A stretch of DNA of 64,000 nt. Origin: Numidum massiliense. GTDB taxonomy: Bacteria > Bacillota > Bacilli > Thermoactinomycetales > Novibacillaceae. Below are positions 14,789-27,457 of this stretch, in pieces; positions within the stretch are counted from its first letter, which is position 1; each line of letters opens with the position of its first letter. The notes under the pieces are model-generated. The model was not told the origin of the DNA, did not search any database, and worked only from the letters and a program-made list of their open reading frames with translations. Position numbers and translations under genes: made by a program. The DNA lies in contig NZ_CTDZ01000009.1 in the NCBI RefSeq assembly GCF_001375555.1, forward strand, positions 3,031,758 to 3,095,757, read 5' to 3'.

Positions 14789-15679
14789 ATGGATATTCGC
14801 GAACTGAAGTATTTCGTACAAGTAGCAAAGGACAAAAACTTCACATTAGCCGCCAAAAAACTTCACATCTCACAACCAGCTTTAAGTAAGACGATCAAAA
14901 ACCTCGAACACGAACTGGACGTGCTACTCTTCGACCGTTCTGACAAAAAAGTTAAGCTAACGGAAGTCGGGAAAAACTTTTTGATCCAATCCGAAGAAAT
15001 GATCGAACGATTCGACTCCCTTAAAGACTCGTTGTACGACAAAAGCAAACTGAAAAAGGGAAAAGTCATCGTCGGCTTACCTCCGGTAATTGGGACGAGT
15101 ATTTTCGTGCACGTTCTTACATCTTTTCGCGAGCGGTTTCCGGATATTACGGTGCAAATTGTCGAAAATGGGGCGAAGATGGTCGAACACAACTTACAAA
15201 ACGGCACGATCGATTTAGGGGTTGTCATTTCACCCGTCGACCTCACTAAGTTTGACTACATATCCGTGATGGAAGATGAAAGCGTGTTAGTCGTCAATAG
15301 TGAACACCCGCTGGCAACACGCGATCATGTGACGTTTGCCCATTTGGAAGATGAAACATTTCTCATTTTAGATAAGACGTTCATGCTCCATTACCACATC
15401 GTTGACGGCTGTTTGGCACACGGCTTTAGGCCGAACATTTTTTTCGAAAGCTCGCAGTGGGACTTCCTCGTCGAACTCGTGGCGCAAAACGAAGGTATAA
15501 CGATCTTGCCGCGGCCGATTTTAAACCGCGTACAAAGTCAATCGATTAAGATCATTCCTTTCCGCCATCCGTCGATAACGTGGGAAGTTGGTTTTTTGTT
15601 AAACAAAGATCAATATGTCACACACGTTATGGAAACGTTTATTGACCATACGTTAGATGTCATTAGTTCTGGGAAGTGA
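14789..15679 (+). CDS. LysR-family transcriptional regulator
   Basis: A 296-residue regulator. The N-terminal winged helix (residues 1-60) has the signature MDIRELKYFVQVAKDKNFTL and HISQPALSKTIKNLEHELDV. A co-inducer-binding domain of the periplasmic-binding-protein type follows (about 90-290). The ATG at 14789 follows GGGAGAG at suitable spacing; an upstream in-frame ATG at 14717 would add a non-conserved stretch. It resembles the CidR/YwbI subgroup of B. subtilis. It is one of few plus-strand genes here and is convergent with the MetX-like gene. Which genes it controls is not evident. Confidence 0.87.
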   Translation: MDIRELKYFVQVAKDKNFTLAAKKLHISQPALSKTIKNLEHELDVLLFDRSDKKVKLTEVGKNFLIQSEEMIERFDSLKDSLYDKSKLKKGKVIVGLPPVIGTSIFVHVLTSFRERFPDITVQIVENGAKMVEHNLQNGTIDLGVVISPVDLTKFDYISVMEDESVLVVNSEHPLATRDHVTFAHLEDETFLILDKTFMLHYHIVDGCLAHGFRPNIFFESSQWDFLVELVAQNEGITILPRPILNRVQSQSIKIIPFRHPSITWEVGFLLNKDQYVTHVMETFIDHTLDVISSGK

Positions 15680-15794
15680 ACAGAGGTTTACTAGGGGAAT
15701 CTTACGGAAGCGACTCAATATGTGCGTATCATTATATGGTGCATATATTCGAGTACGTTGAATACAGCGATAAATCCGAAGCACACTAAGGCGA

Positions 15795-15826
15795 AACGGC
15801 TCACACGTCAGCGCGTGTCAGCCGTT
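15795..15826. terminator. Inverted repeat between convergent genes, possible terminator
   Basis: 13-bp arms with a single mismatch (AACGGCTCACACG and CGTGTCAGCCGTT) around a 6-nt loop, between the LysR stop (15679) and the MetX-like stop (15843). T-runs are poor, so it may act as a stem-only barrier between converging transcripts. Confidence 0.45.
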
Positions 15827-15842
15827 CCACCTCCACCATTCA

Positions 15843-16958
15843 TTACCACAAAAACTGCGCCACCCGATCACTGAACAAATGCGTGTCCAGTACGCCAGCC
15901 ATGTGACCTTTTATGCTCTCAAATTCGTACAGCTCAGCTTGTTGTCCTCGCTTTTGCATGATCTCGATCATGCGCCGGTTGTAAATCGTCGGCTGTAACA
16001 AATCGCGCGTGCACGAAACCATTAACACTTTTGCCTTAATCTTCGCTAACGCTGCTTCTAAAGAGCCGTGTCCGTGGGCGATGTCGTGCATCATCGTCGC
16101 GCGACACGTGTAATACCAATGGCTTGCGTCAATTGCCGCAGCGCCAACTTTGATCGCATCGTACAACTGTTGTTCGTACGACGTTTTCACGCGGTGATCG
16201 CTATAAGGCCTTTGCTCCTCACTGTCTCGCTTGTACAGTTCCTCGTACAACTCCGGCGTAAACGCGCCGGCATTCATCATTTGGATCGCAAGGTACAGCC
16301 CTTCTGTCGGTTCTTGGCCGTCCTCATAGTTCCCGTCGTGCCAATTAGGGTCAAGGGCAATTGCACGCATCGCGTGCTGCAACACATTGAAGGACGTAAT
16401 GACCGGGTTTTGCGGGTTGGTGATCACTCCGATCACCCGCTCGACCATCTCCGGATAATTGACGGCCCATTCGAGAGAGATAAAACCTCCTGCCGACGCC
16501 CCCATCACCGCATACAGCTTGTTAATCCCTAATTGCTGCGTCAAAAATTGGCGTTGGATACCGGCCATGTCACGAAAGGTGTATGTCGGAAAGTCCATCC
16601 CCCATCGGTTCCCCGTCTCCGAATTAACCGTCCGAGGTCCCGTCGTAATGACAGTCGAGTTTTTCACTTGTACGTTGGCCAAGTTATCGGTACTGATGAC
16701 GAAGTACTTGTTCGTATCGACCGCCTTACCCGGTCCGATTAGCCCATCCCAATAACCGGGCTCCGCATCCCCTGGAGAATACTTGCCCGCGGCGTGACTA
16801 GAGGCGCTAAAGTAATGGGCAACTAAGATGACGTTTGACTTGTCTTCGTTCAACTCCCCGTAAGTTTCATACCCTAACGTCACCGGAATCGTGGCACCGT
16901 TTTCCAATGTGTAACGGTCGAGCGTAAACTGCTGTTTTTGCACGTGGTTCATGTCCAT
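15843..16958 (-). CDS. Alpha/beta hydrolase, homoserine O-acetyltransferase (MetX) family
   Basis: A 371-residue protein of the MetX fold. It opens with TLENGATIPVTLGYETYGEL and contains the HYFSASSHAAG and WWD-like GYWDGLIGPG segments. The nucleophile elbow is GASAGG (Ser about residue 153), the acidic residue lies in CTRDLLQP and the catalytic His in IKGHMAG. Classical homoserine acetyltransferases have GGSMGG at the elbow. The changed elbow and the lack of neighbouring methionine genes mean the true substrate may differ, and related proteins are often annotated only as alpha/beta-fold hydrolases. It follows a good AGGGGGGAAATAG ribosome site. Confidence 0.8.
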   Translation of the reverse strand: MDMNHVQKQQFTLDRYTLENGATIPVTLGYETYGELNEDKSNVILVAHYFSASSHAAGKYSPGDAEPGYWDGLIGPGKAVDTNKYFVISTDNLANVQVKNSTVITTGPRTVNSETGNRWGMDFPTYTFRDMAGIQRQFLTQQLGINKLYAVMGASAGGFISLEWAVNYPEMVERVIGVITNPQNPVITSFNVLQHAMRAIALDPNWHDGNYEDGQEPTEGLYLAIQMMNAGAFTPELYEELYKRDSEEQRPYSDHRVKTSYEQQLYDAIKVGAAAIDASHWYYTCRATMMHDIAHGHGSLEAALAKIKAKVLMVSCTRDLLQPTIYNRRMIEIMQKRGQQAELYEFESIKGHMAGVLDTHLFSDRVAQFLW

Positions 16959-17011
16959 CTCTATTTCCCCCCTTGGAAAGGGTATGATTTTTTTATCGGT
17001 TACTTAAGCGG

Positions 17012-17356
17012 TTACTTAGCAGTTACTGACTTTTTTCCTGCTTCCGATACTGATGCGGATTTATTTCCTGTTTCCGGTAACAAAAATGAACCGATAAAGA
17101 GCGATAAGCTTAAGGCGATCGAAAAGTACAAGCCCGCTTTAAACCCGGAGGCATCGATGACGACGCCAATCTCGGCAAAAGCGCCTACGACACCTGCAAA
17201 GGCGACGACCGTGCTCAATGTCTTCGGATCGATTGCTGCACTGTCAGACGAAGGGTAGAGCGTTAAAATGACGATATACAGTAACAGCAGTCCGGCGTAC
17301 GTGAATGGAAAGACGTAGTTTAATTTATCTTTGAGGCCATCTTTAAACGTATACAC
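17012..17356 (-). CDS. Three-helix membrane protein, possibly N-terminally frameshifted
   Basis: 114 residues with hydrophobic segments at about 15-33, 47-66 and 75-92 and a Ser/Lys-rich tail. I do not recognise the family. The GTG start has its AGGAG only one base away, which is poor for initiation. The preceding 80 bp, in another frame, encodes another hydrophobic segment (SLVLFVLWLVVG) that begins immediately after the CoA-transferase stop. The two parts may be one four-helix protein broken by a frameshift. It is placed downstream of the CoA-transferase on the same strand, so it could have been an organic-acid transport partner (inference). Confidence 0.5.
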   Translation of the reverse strand: MYTFKDGLKDKLNYVFPFTYAGLLLLYIVILTLYPSSDSAAIDPKTLSTVVAFAGVVGAFAEIGVVIDASGFKAGLYFSIALSLSLFIGSFLLPETGNKSASVSEAGKKSVTAK

Positions 17357-17434
17357 GCTCCTGACTGGGCGTTCGCAGGTTTGTGCAATTCAAAGTCTTC
17401 CCCGACGACGAGCCACAGCACGAAGAGCACTAAA

Positions 17435-19024
17435 CTACATCGCTAGCTCTTTATGTGCAATCTTAAGTCCCATCGGCCCTTCACGGAAAATGACGGCATC
17501 CATCTGCTTAAGGTCCGGTGCGATTGGGGGTACAAAGTCCATTTGCTGCAAAATGTGTTGCTGCACATCGATTCCCGGGGCGATCTCGACTAATGTCAGT
17601 CCTTCCGCGCGCAACTCAAACACGGCGCGCTCCGTCACGTATACAACTTTCTTCTCGTTCTGTCTAGCTACAGCGCCGCTAAACGTGATTTGTTCCACGT
17701 CGCGGACGAATTTTTTTACGCGGCCTTCTTGGGCAATAACGAGCTTGCCGTCCTCTACGTGCGTCTCTAAGCCGCCAGCTGTAAATGTGCCGCAAAAAAC
17801 GAGCATTTTTACATTCTGGGTAATGTTAATAAAGCCACCGCACCCGGCAATTTTCGGACCGAATTTGGAGACGTTGACGTTTCCGTACTGGTCGCACTGT
17901 GCCAACCCTAAAAACGCGGCATCTACCCCCCCTCCATCGTAATAATCGAACATATACGCTTCATCGATAATCGCATCGGGATTGACGGAGCAGCCAAAGT
18001 CGAGTCCCCCCGCCGGCGTCCCGCCAAATACGCCCGGTTCAATCGTCGGAGTGAAATGCTCTTCTTGTCCCTCTTCGGCGAGCACGTTCGCTACGACTTC
18101 CGGCACGCCGATGCCGTAGTTAATCACTTTCATCGACTTGTACAAATTTAGGGCACAGCGGCGCGCAATAATTTTTCGCACGTTGAAGGGATACGGGCGC
18201 TGCTCGCTTTTGACGACGATGTCACTCTTAAGAAATGCCTCGTTGAATGGCGTGCCGAACGTTTGCATATGGTTTTCGATGTTCTGGACGACGACGATCG
18301 CATCGACTAACACATGGGGGATTTTGACGCTCTTCGGGTCGAGTGCCGCGTTTTTCACGACTTTCTCCACTTGTACGATCACTTTGCCGCCGTTGTTTTT
18401 GGCCCCCATCGCTAGTGACAAAACGTCTAACGTCAACGGCTCGTTCTCTAAGCTGACGTTGCCTTTTTCATCGGCTGTCGTCCCTTTTAAAATCGCCACG
18501 TCGATCGGATGCGTTTTATACGCTAAATAATCTTTTCCGTCGAAGGTTACCTTTTCCACGATATCTTCGGTCGTCACGGCGTTCAATTTACCACCATCGA
18601 GATCGGGATCGACGAAAGTGCCTAAGCCGACATGGGAGATCAAACGCGGATGACCGGCAGCGCCTTCGCGAAACAATTGGCTAATGACGCCCTGCGGTAA
18701 GTTGTACGCTTCGATTTTGTTCTCCTCGACGAGCGGGGTTAGGCGAGGGGCCATGCCCCAATGCCCGCCGATTACCCGCCTAATTAACCCCTCGTGCGCA
18801 TAATGGTTCAATCCTTTCGATGCCCCATTGCCATCGCCGATACCTGCTGCGTAAAACAAGGTGACATTTCGCGGGTGGCCCGTTTCCAAAAATCGTTGTT
18901 CCACAGCGATGTGGACTTCTTCGGCTACCCCTGTCCCGATAAACCCACCAACTCCGATAATATCCCCGTCAGCGATTAAGTGAGCTGCATCGCGGGCACG
19001 CATAAATTGTACATTCGTATCCAC
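17435..19024 (-). CDS. Acetate/3-ketoacid CoA-transferase (YdiF/Pct type, fused subunits)
   Basis: A 529-residue, family-I CoA-transferase with both subunits in one chain. The N-terminal half contains DGDIIGVGGFIGTG and later GHWGMAPRL. The C-terminal half contains the catalytic Glu in TIEPGVFGGTPAGGLDFG. Such enzymes move CoA between acetyl-CoA, propionyl-CoA or acetoacetyl-CoA and free acids. With the thiolase and FabG-like reductase upstream it forms a cluster for activation and cleavage of acetoacetate or 3-hydroxybutyrate, or for polyester turnover. It follows a GGGAGGGTGAAC ribosome site. Confidence 0.88.
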   Translation of the reverse strand: MDTNVQFMRARDAAHLIADGDIIGVGGFIGTGVAEEVHIAVEQRFLETGHPRNVTLFYAAGIGDGNGASKGLNHYAHEGLIRRVIGGHWGMAPRLTPLVEENKIEAYNLPQGVISQLFREGAAGHPRLISHVGLGTFVDPDLDGGKLNAVTTEDIVEKVTFDGKDYLAYKTHPIDVAILKGTTADEKGNVSLENEPLTLDVLSLAMGAKNNGGKVIVQVEKVVKNAALDPKSVKIPHVLVDAIVVVQNIENHMQTFGTPFNEAFLKSDIVVKSEQRPYPFNVRKIIARRCALNLYKSMKVINYGIGVPEVVANVLAEEGQEEHFTPTIEPGVFGGTPAGGLDFGCSVNPDAIIDEAYMFDYYDGGGVDAAFLGLAQCDQYGNVNVSKFGPKIAGCGGFINITQNVKMLVFCGTFTAGGLETHVEDGKLVIAQEGRVKKFVRDVEQITFSGAVARQNEKKVVYVTERAVFELRAEGLTLVEIAPGIDVQQHILQQMDFVPPIAPDLKQMDAVIFREGPMGLKIAHKELAM

Positions 19025-19116
19025 TTATGTTCACCCTCCCAAAACTTATACAAAAGAGACTGACTAAAGGCTCACGGTTTCAGCCCTACGGTCAAGGTGT
19101 TAATTGTTTTAGTTGT

Positions 19117-19341
19117 TCAAGGTCGACTTCCGCCTCGAAAGTCGATGCCGTCGATCGCAAAACCGTTCAGTTGCATAAATTGTTCGCGGAACAGCGCAAA
19201 GTCTGTCACGTCCTTAAAGTTGTCGACTGTTATACGATCCAGGAGGTCGCGTACTGCGCCTTGGACAGACTTAACAGTAATTTCCGCGCCATAACACTGA
19301 TTAGACCGATTGAACCGATATTTGGCTCTACTGCCGTTTTG
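19117..19341 (-). pseudogene. C-terminal remnant resembling trans-2-enoyl-CoA/ACP reductase (FabV/Ter)
   Basis: A 74-codon open frame between the thiolase stop and the CoA-transferase. It has no start codon and ends TGA at 19117. The last 50 residues (DLLDRITVDNFKDVTDFALF, then REQFMQLNGFAIDGIDF) resemble the C-terminus of FabV/Ter enzymes, where a DFAxYxxEFLxLxGFxxxGVDY pattern is typical. Only the tail survives; the catalytic part is gone. If correct, the cluster once included an enoyl-CoA reductase. The family assignment is from memory and moderate. Confidence 0.45.
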
Positions 19342-20551
19342 TTAGACAGATTTAATGAGTACTGCCGTTCCCATTCCACCGCCAATGCATAGCGAGGCTA
19401 ATCCGTAGCGGATGCTGCGCTTCTTCATTTCGTGCGCGAGTGTCGTTACGATCCGGGCACCGGAGGCGCCGATCGGGTGTCCTAACGCGATCGCTCCGCC
19501 ATTTACGTTGACGCGCGACGTTAACCACTCTTCGCTCACACCGTATTTGTGCTGCAGTTCGCGCATCACGCCGATGGCCTGAGCGGCAAACGCCTCGTTT
19601 AACTCGAACAGCTCGATGTCTTGCATTGAAACAGTTACTTTACTGAATACGTTCGCAATCCCTTGCACCGGTCCTAACCCCATAACTTCTGGCTCGACGC
19701 CACCTTGACCGACAGAGACAATTTCCGCTAACGGTGTTAAACCGTATTTTTCGAGGGCTTCCTCTGAAGCAATGAGTAAAACTGCCGCTCCGTCATTAAT
19801 GCCGGAAGCATTGCCGGCAGTAACGGTGCCTTCTTTTTTAAAAGCCGGCCTGAGTGCTGCTAACTTCTCGCGCGAGGTTGTCCGGTTCGGGTATTCGTCT
19901 TCCGCAAACTGTGTCGTATGCCCCCGTCGATCCGTCAACGTCACTGGCACGATCTCATCTGTAAACCGCCCGTCTGCAATGGCCTGCAGTGCCCGCTCTT
20001 GCGATTGCATCGCTAACGCGTCTTGTGCTTCACGCGCAATCTCATATCGCGCAGCGACATTTTCCGCAGTAATCCCCATGTGGTAATTGTGAAAAGCGTC
20101 CGTTAACCCATCGCTGATCATCGTATCGTCTAGCGCGAGCGCCCCCTATCTTCTTCCCCGTCCGCACCTCTCCCGGAACGATAAACGGCGCTTGCGACAT
20201 CACTTCTACGCCACCTGCGAGTACGAGATCGGCCATCTTTGCTTTAATGCTCGCATACGCGGCCATGGTTGACTTCATGCCGCTGCCACACACCATGTTA
20301 AGTGTATAAGCGGGTACTGCTGCGGGTATGCCGGCCTTCATACTCGCTTGCCGGGAGATGTTTTGCCCTTGCCCAGCCGATAAGACGTTACCTAAAATGA
20401 CTTCGTCAATCGTCGTTACGTCTAAGTTGTTGTCCGCTATAACGCGTTTGATCACTTGTGCCGCTAAATCGGCTGGAGTAATGGCAGCGAGGGAGCCTAA
20501 AAACTTCCCGATCGGACTTCTTTTCGCATCGACGATATATACGTTAGACAT
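19342..20551 (-). pseudogene. Acetyl-CoA acetyltransferase (thiolase) with single-base frameshift
   Basis: Two overlapping frames together encode a full thiolase of about 395-400 residues. The first (start 20551) has the acylated Cys in NMVCGSGMKS and GGVEVMSQAP. The second has GHPIGASGAR with the catalytic His and CIGGGMG with the second Cys. The break is at a run of five C (20142-20146; GGGGGC in the gene). Removing one base restores KIGALALDDTMISDGL, the normal family sequence. All catalytic residues survive, so this is either a recent inactivation, programmed slippage or a sequencing error in a homopolymer. Thiolases condense or cleave acetoacetyl-CoA. Confidence 0.88.
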
Positions 20552-20667
20552 GTCGCACTCCCCTTGAGTACAAATTTTGATCTATCGCGATTACTTTCGC
20601 CTCTAGAGTCATCCACCACTTAATGACATTTTTCGTCCCCTACATTTTCTTCTATAGTCCCTAGCTC

Positions 20668-21402
20668 TTATAGCGTTAAGCCACCATTTACCGACAAGAC
20701 GTGACCGTTGACAAAACTCGCTTCGTCACTCGCTAAAAAGAGGGCGGCGTTAGCAATTTCCCGCGGTTGTCCGAGACGTTTTAACGGCGTTTTGTCGCGT
20801 AGCGGCTGTAGTATTTTTTCAGGCACCGTTTTTACCATTTCCGTTTCGATATATCCTGGCGCGATCGCATTCGTGCGCACAGCGGCACCTTTACGCGTGA
20901 ACTCTTTTGCCCACGTGTACGTCATGCCAATGATCCCCGCCTTCGTCGCCGCGTAATTCGTCTGTCCGACGTTTCCGTACAACCCGACGATCGAAGAAAT
21001 GTTGACGATCGCTCCTTTGCCGTTAGCCATCATGAGGGATGCAATTTCTTTCGTCATGTTGTAAACACCTTTTAAATTCACATCGATTACCGTATCCCAA
21101 GCGTCGTCATCCATCTTTTGTAATAAGGCATCTCGCGTGACCCCCGCGTTATTAATAAGCACGTCGATGCGCCCGTACTGTTCGCGCACTTGCTGCACAA
21201 AGTCGGCAATTTCTCGTCGTTCGGTCACACTTAACGCAACGTGACAAATGTTTTTTGCCGCATAGTCGCCAGGTGTAACGTCGACCGCATAGACGACTTT
21301 CGCTCCTTCATGGGAAAAGAGCTCACACATTTCTTTCCCCAGCCCCCGCGCACCACCCGTTACGACGACGACTTGCTCGACTAACCGTTTCATCTCCATC
21401 AC
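20668..21402 (-). CDS. Short-chain dehydrogenase/reductase, FabG/PhaB-like
   Basis: A 244-residue Rossmann-fold enzyme with the cofactor motif TGGARGLGK (about residues 15-23), NNAGVTRD, catalytic Ser in NISSIVG and the YAATK active-site pair (YxxxK). The C-terminus FVNGHVLSVNGGLTL is typical of FabG-type 3-oxoacyl reductases. Given the thiolase and CoA-transferase downstream, acetoacetyl-CoA reductase or 3-hydroxybutyryl-CoA metabolism is more likely than housekeeping fatty-acid synthesis (inference). It is the first gene of the cluster, preceded by an inverted repeat at 21453-21469 that may be its operator. Confidence 0.87.
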   Translation of the reverse strand: MMEMKRLVEQVVVVTGGARGLGKEMCELFSHEGAKVVYAVDVTPGDYAAKNICHVALSVTERREIADFVQQVREQYGRIDVLINNAGVTRDALLQKMDDDAWDTVIDVNLKGVYNMTKEIASLMMANGKGAIVNISSIVGLYGNVGQTNYAATKAGIIGMTYTWAKEFTRKGAAVRTNAIAPGYIETEMVKTVPEKILQPLRDKTPLKRLGQPREIANAALFLASDEASFVNGHVLSVNGGLTL

Positions 21403-21452
21403 CTCATGTTAAATTAGAATACTTAGTCATACAAAGTTACGAAATAATGATC

Positions 21453-21469
21453 ACGACTTTACAAGTCGT
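21453..21469. promoter_or_regulatory. Perfect 17-bp inverted repeat, candidate operator
   Basis: ACGACTT-TAC-AAGTCGT: 7-bp arms with a 3-bp centre, about 50 bp upstream of the FabG-like start. The size fits a TetR- or FadR-type dimer site. No regulator gene is adjacent on this side. The remaining part of 21403-21685 shows no gene. Confidence 0.45.
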
Positions 21470-21685
21470 TCAATTCACAAAGAGATCGCTTTCACTGCCG
21501 TCCCAATCGAATAGTCGTAAGCAAGAGAACATGTTTCATGAAAAAACGCCTTGCATTCTCTCGCGTTACGTCTTATAGCGTTTAGCCCCTTGCTTATCTA
21601 AAGTGTACCTCCCTTTTGCCCAGCTGTATAATACATGTTCGTTCTAATGCCTATAACTAAAAGTCATAGTCAATTAAACTCCAAC

Positions 21686-21708
21686 AAAAAAAGCCCTCAC
21701 ACAGGGCG
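21686..21708 (-). terminator. Second terminator downstream of the rrn operon
   Basis: GCCCT-GTGTG-AGGGC followed by seven T on the minus strand. It lies about 70 bp beyond the first terminator and gives tandem termination, as is common for rrn operons. Confidence 0.75.
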
Positions 21709-21777
21709 ATCAAAATCGCCAACCGCGTGGAGCTTGTTGATGCTGAGGCAGCAGACAGCAAAAAACATCTACATAAC

Positions 21778-21803
21778 AAAAAACCCTTCATCGCTGAGGG
21801 TTT
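21778..21803 (-). terminator. Terminator of the rrn operon
   Basis: AAACCCT and AGGGTTT arms around a 9-nt loop with following T-run on the minus strand, about 35 bp after the CCA end of tRNA-Thr. Confidence 0.8.
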
Positions 21804-21836
21804 ACTATCCTTAGGTAGGCTTTATTTTAACTTTGC

Positions 21837-21912
21837 TGGAGCTCCCAGTCAGACTTGAACTGACGACCTCTTCCTTACCATGGAAGCGCTCTGCCAGCTG
21901 AGCTATGGGAGC
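21837..21912 (-). tRNA. tRNA-Thr (anticodon GGT)
   Basis: A 76-nt cloverleaf with encoded CCA. The acceptor stem is GCTCCCA/TGGGAGC, and stem CTTCC/GGAAG with loop ATGGTAA gives anticodon GGT. Last gene of the rrn operon. Confidence 0.93.
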
Positions 21913-21915
21913 ATA

Positions 21916-21990
21916 TGGCTCCTCCGGTAGGATTCGAACCTACAACCTATCGGTTAACAGCCGAGCGCTCTACCGTTGAGCTACGGAGGA
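21916..21990 (-). tRNA. tRNA-Asn (anticodon GTT)
   Basis: A 75-nt cloverleaf with encoded CCA. The acceptor stem is TCCTCCG/CGGAGGA, and loop CTGTTAA gives anticodon GTT. The top pair of the anticodon stem (positions 27-43) is C-T, a mismatch where the usual Bacillus tRNA-Asn has A-T. It lies three bases from tRNA-Thr and follows 5S. Confidence 0.93.
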
Positions 21991-22004
21991 ATATACACAA
22001 ATCC

Positions 22005-22122
22005 GTCTGGCAACGTCCTACTCTTCCAAGGGCTCGCGCCCTAAGTACCATCGGCGCTGGAGGGCTTAACGGTCGTGTTCGGGATGGGAACGCGTGTGTC
22101 CCCTCCGCTCTCGTCACCAGAC
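22005..22122 (-). rRNA. rrf: 5S ribosomal RNA
   Basis: About 118 nt on the minus strand. The ends TCTGGTGAC and GTTGCCAGAC pair to form helix I, and the conserved core CCATCCCGAACACG and AAGCCCTCCAGCGCC is present. It lies about 70 bp downstream of 23S. Ends are estimated from the closing stem. Confidence 0.93.
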
Positions 22123-22187
22123 AGGAGATGTCGTATGAAGTTGTTTCCTTCAAAACTAGATGGAAGCATTCCCAGTTACTTACTTAT

Positions 22188-25123
<2,936 letters not shown>

Positions 25124-25181
25124 TTATTCTTTCATTCTGGAATGATACATCTTACGATCATCCCGGTGAATGCTTCCTATC

Positions 25182-25197
25182 CAGTTTTCAAGGAACA
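25182..25197 (-). promoter_or_regulatory. boxA-like antitermination element ahead of 23S
   Basis: The 16-mer TGTTCCTTGAAAACTG, identical to the copy upstream of 16S at 27151-27166. It matches the TGTTCTTTGAAAACT boxA of Bacillus rrn operons, bound by NusB/S10. Confidence 0.7.
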
Positions 25198-25273
25198 TGG
25201 TGGAGCTGAGCGGGATCGAACCGCTGGCCTCCTGCTTGCAAGGCAGGCGCTCTCCCAGCTGAGCTACAGCCCC
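25198..25273 (-). tRNA. tRNA-Ala (anticodon TGC)
   Basis: A 76-nt cloverleaf with encoded CCA. The acceptor stem GGGGCTG/CAGCTCC has a G-T pair, and loop CTTGCAA gives anticodon TGC. It sits in the 16S-23S spacer next to tRNA-Ile, the usual pair. Confidence 0.95.
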
Positions 25274-25338
25274 ATACATTTAATTTGCTATTCGCGGTTT
25301 AATCGCAAGTCGAAATTGCGATTAAATGACGAAAGAGC

Positions 25339-25415
<77 letters not shown>

Positions 25416-25511
25416 ATTTACCTCTATAGGTACGTGAAGAAAACATTCCATCACAGAAGGAATATTCCTTCAAAACCAAACGAACACTGCCAACGTGCCT
25501 TATATACTCCG

Positions 25512-27078
<1,567 letters not shown>

Positions 27079-27150
27079 AGGTAAGTTTGTTATTCCTAAC
27101 TGTTGTCCATCAAGTGAATGATGGGTTCCTCGCACGTTGGCTTGTTCGTT

Positions 27151-27166
27151 CAGTTTTCAAGGAACA
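27151..27166 (-). promoter_or_regulatory. boxA-like antitermination element ahead of 16S
   Basis: TGTTCCTTGAAAACTG on the minus strand in the rrn leader, identical to the spacer copy at 25182-25197. Confidence 0.7.
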
Positions 27167-27208
27167 TTCTCGTTCTTTGCTGCCGCGCTCTCTCGAGGCG
27201 ACTTTCTT

Positions 27209-27237
27209 ATCTTATCACGCAGCTGAGCGTTTGTCAA
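27209..27237 (-). promoter_or_regulatory. rrn promoter P2
   Basis: Perfect TTGACA (27232-27237), a 17-bp spacer and TAAGAT (27209-27214), about 130 bp upstream of 16S. Confidence 0.88.
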
Positions 27238-27350
27238 CAACTTTTTTTAAGTTATTTTCGCTCGAACCCGTGCCCGCCGCGGCTATCTTATCTTGCCGCT
27301 TTGGCTGTCGCTGGCGTTCGCGGTAACCCGCTCTCGCGGCGACAAGTTAT

Positions 27351-27380
27351 ATACTATCACGGATCGACGGCTCACGTCAA
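27351..27380 (-). promoter_or_regulatory. rrn promoter P1
   Basis: TTGACG (27375-27380), an 18-bp spacer and TAGTAT (27351-27356), about 140 bp upstream of P2. Tandem promoters are typical of Bacillus rrn operons. An A-run upstream could serve as an UP element. Confidence 0.8.
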
Positions 27381-27457
27381 CACCTTTTTTAAAAAAAATC
27401 GTGGCTGACGTTTTTTCATACGCTGCCGTCAACCTCCGGTGCACACTCACACTTATG

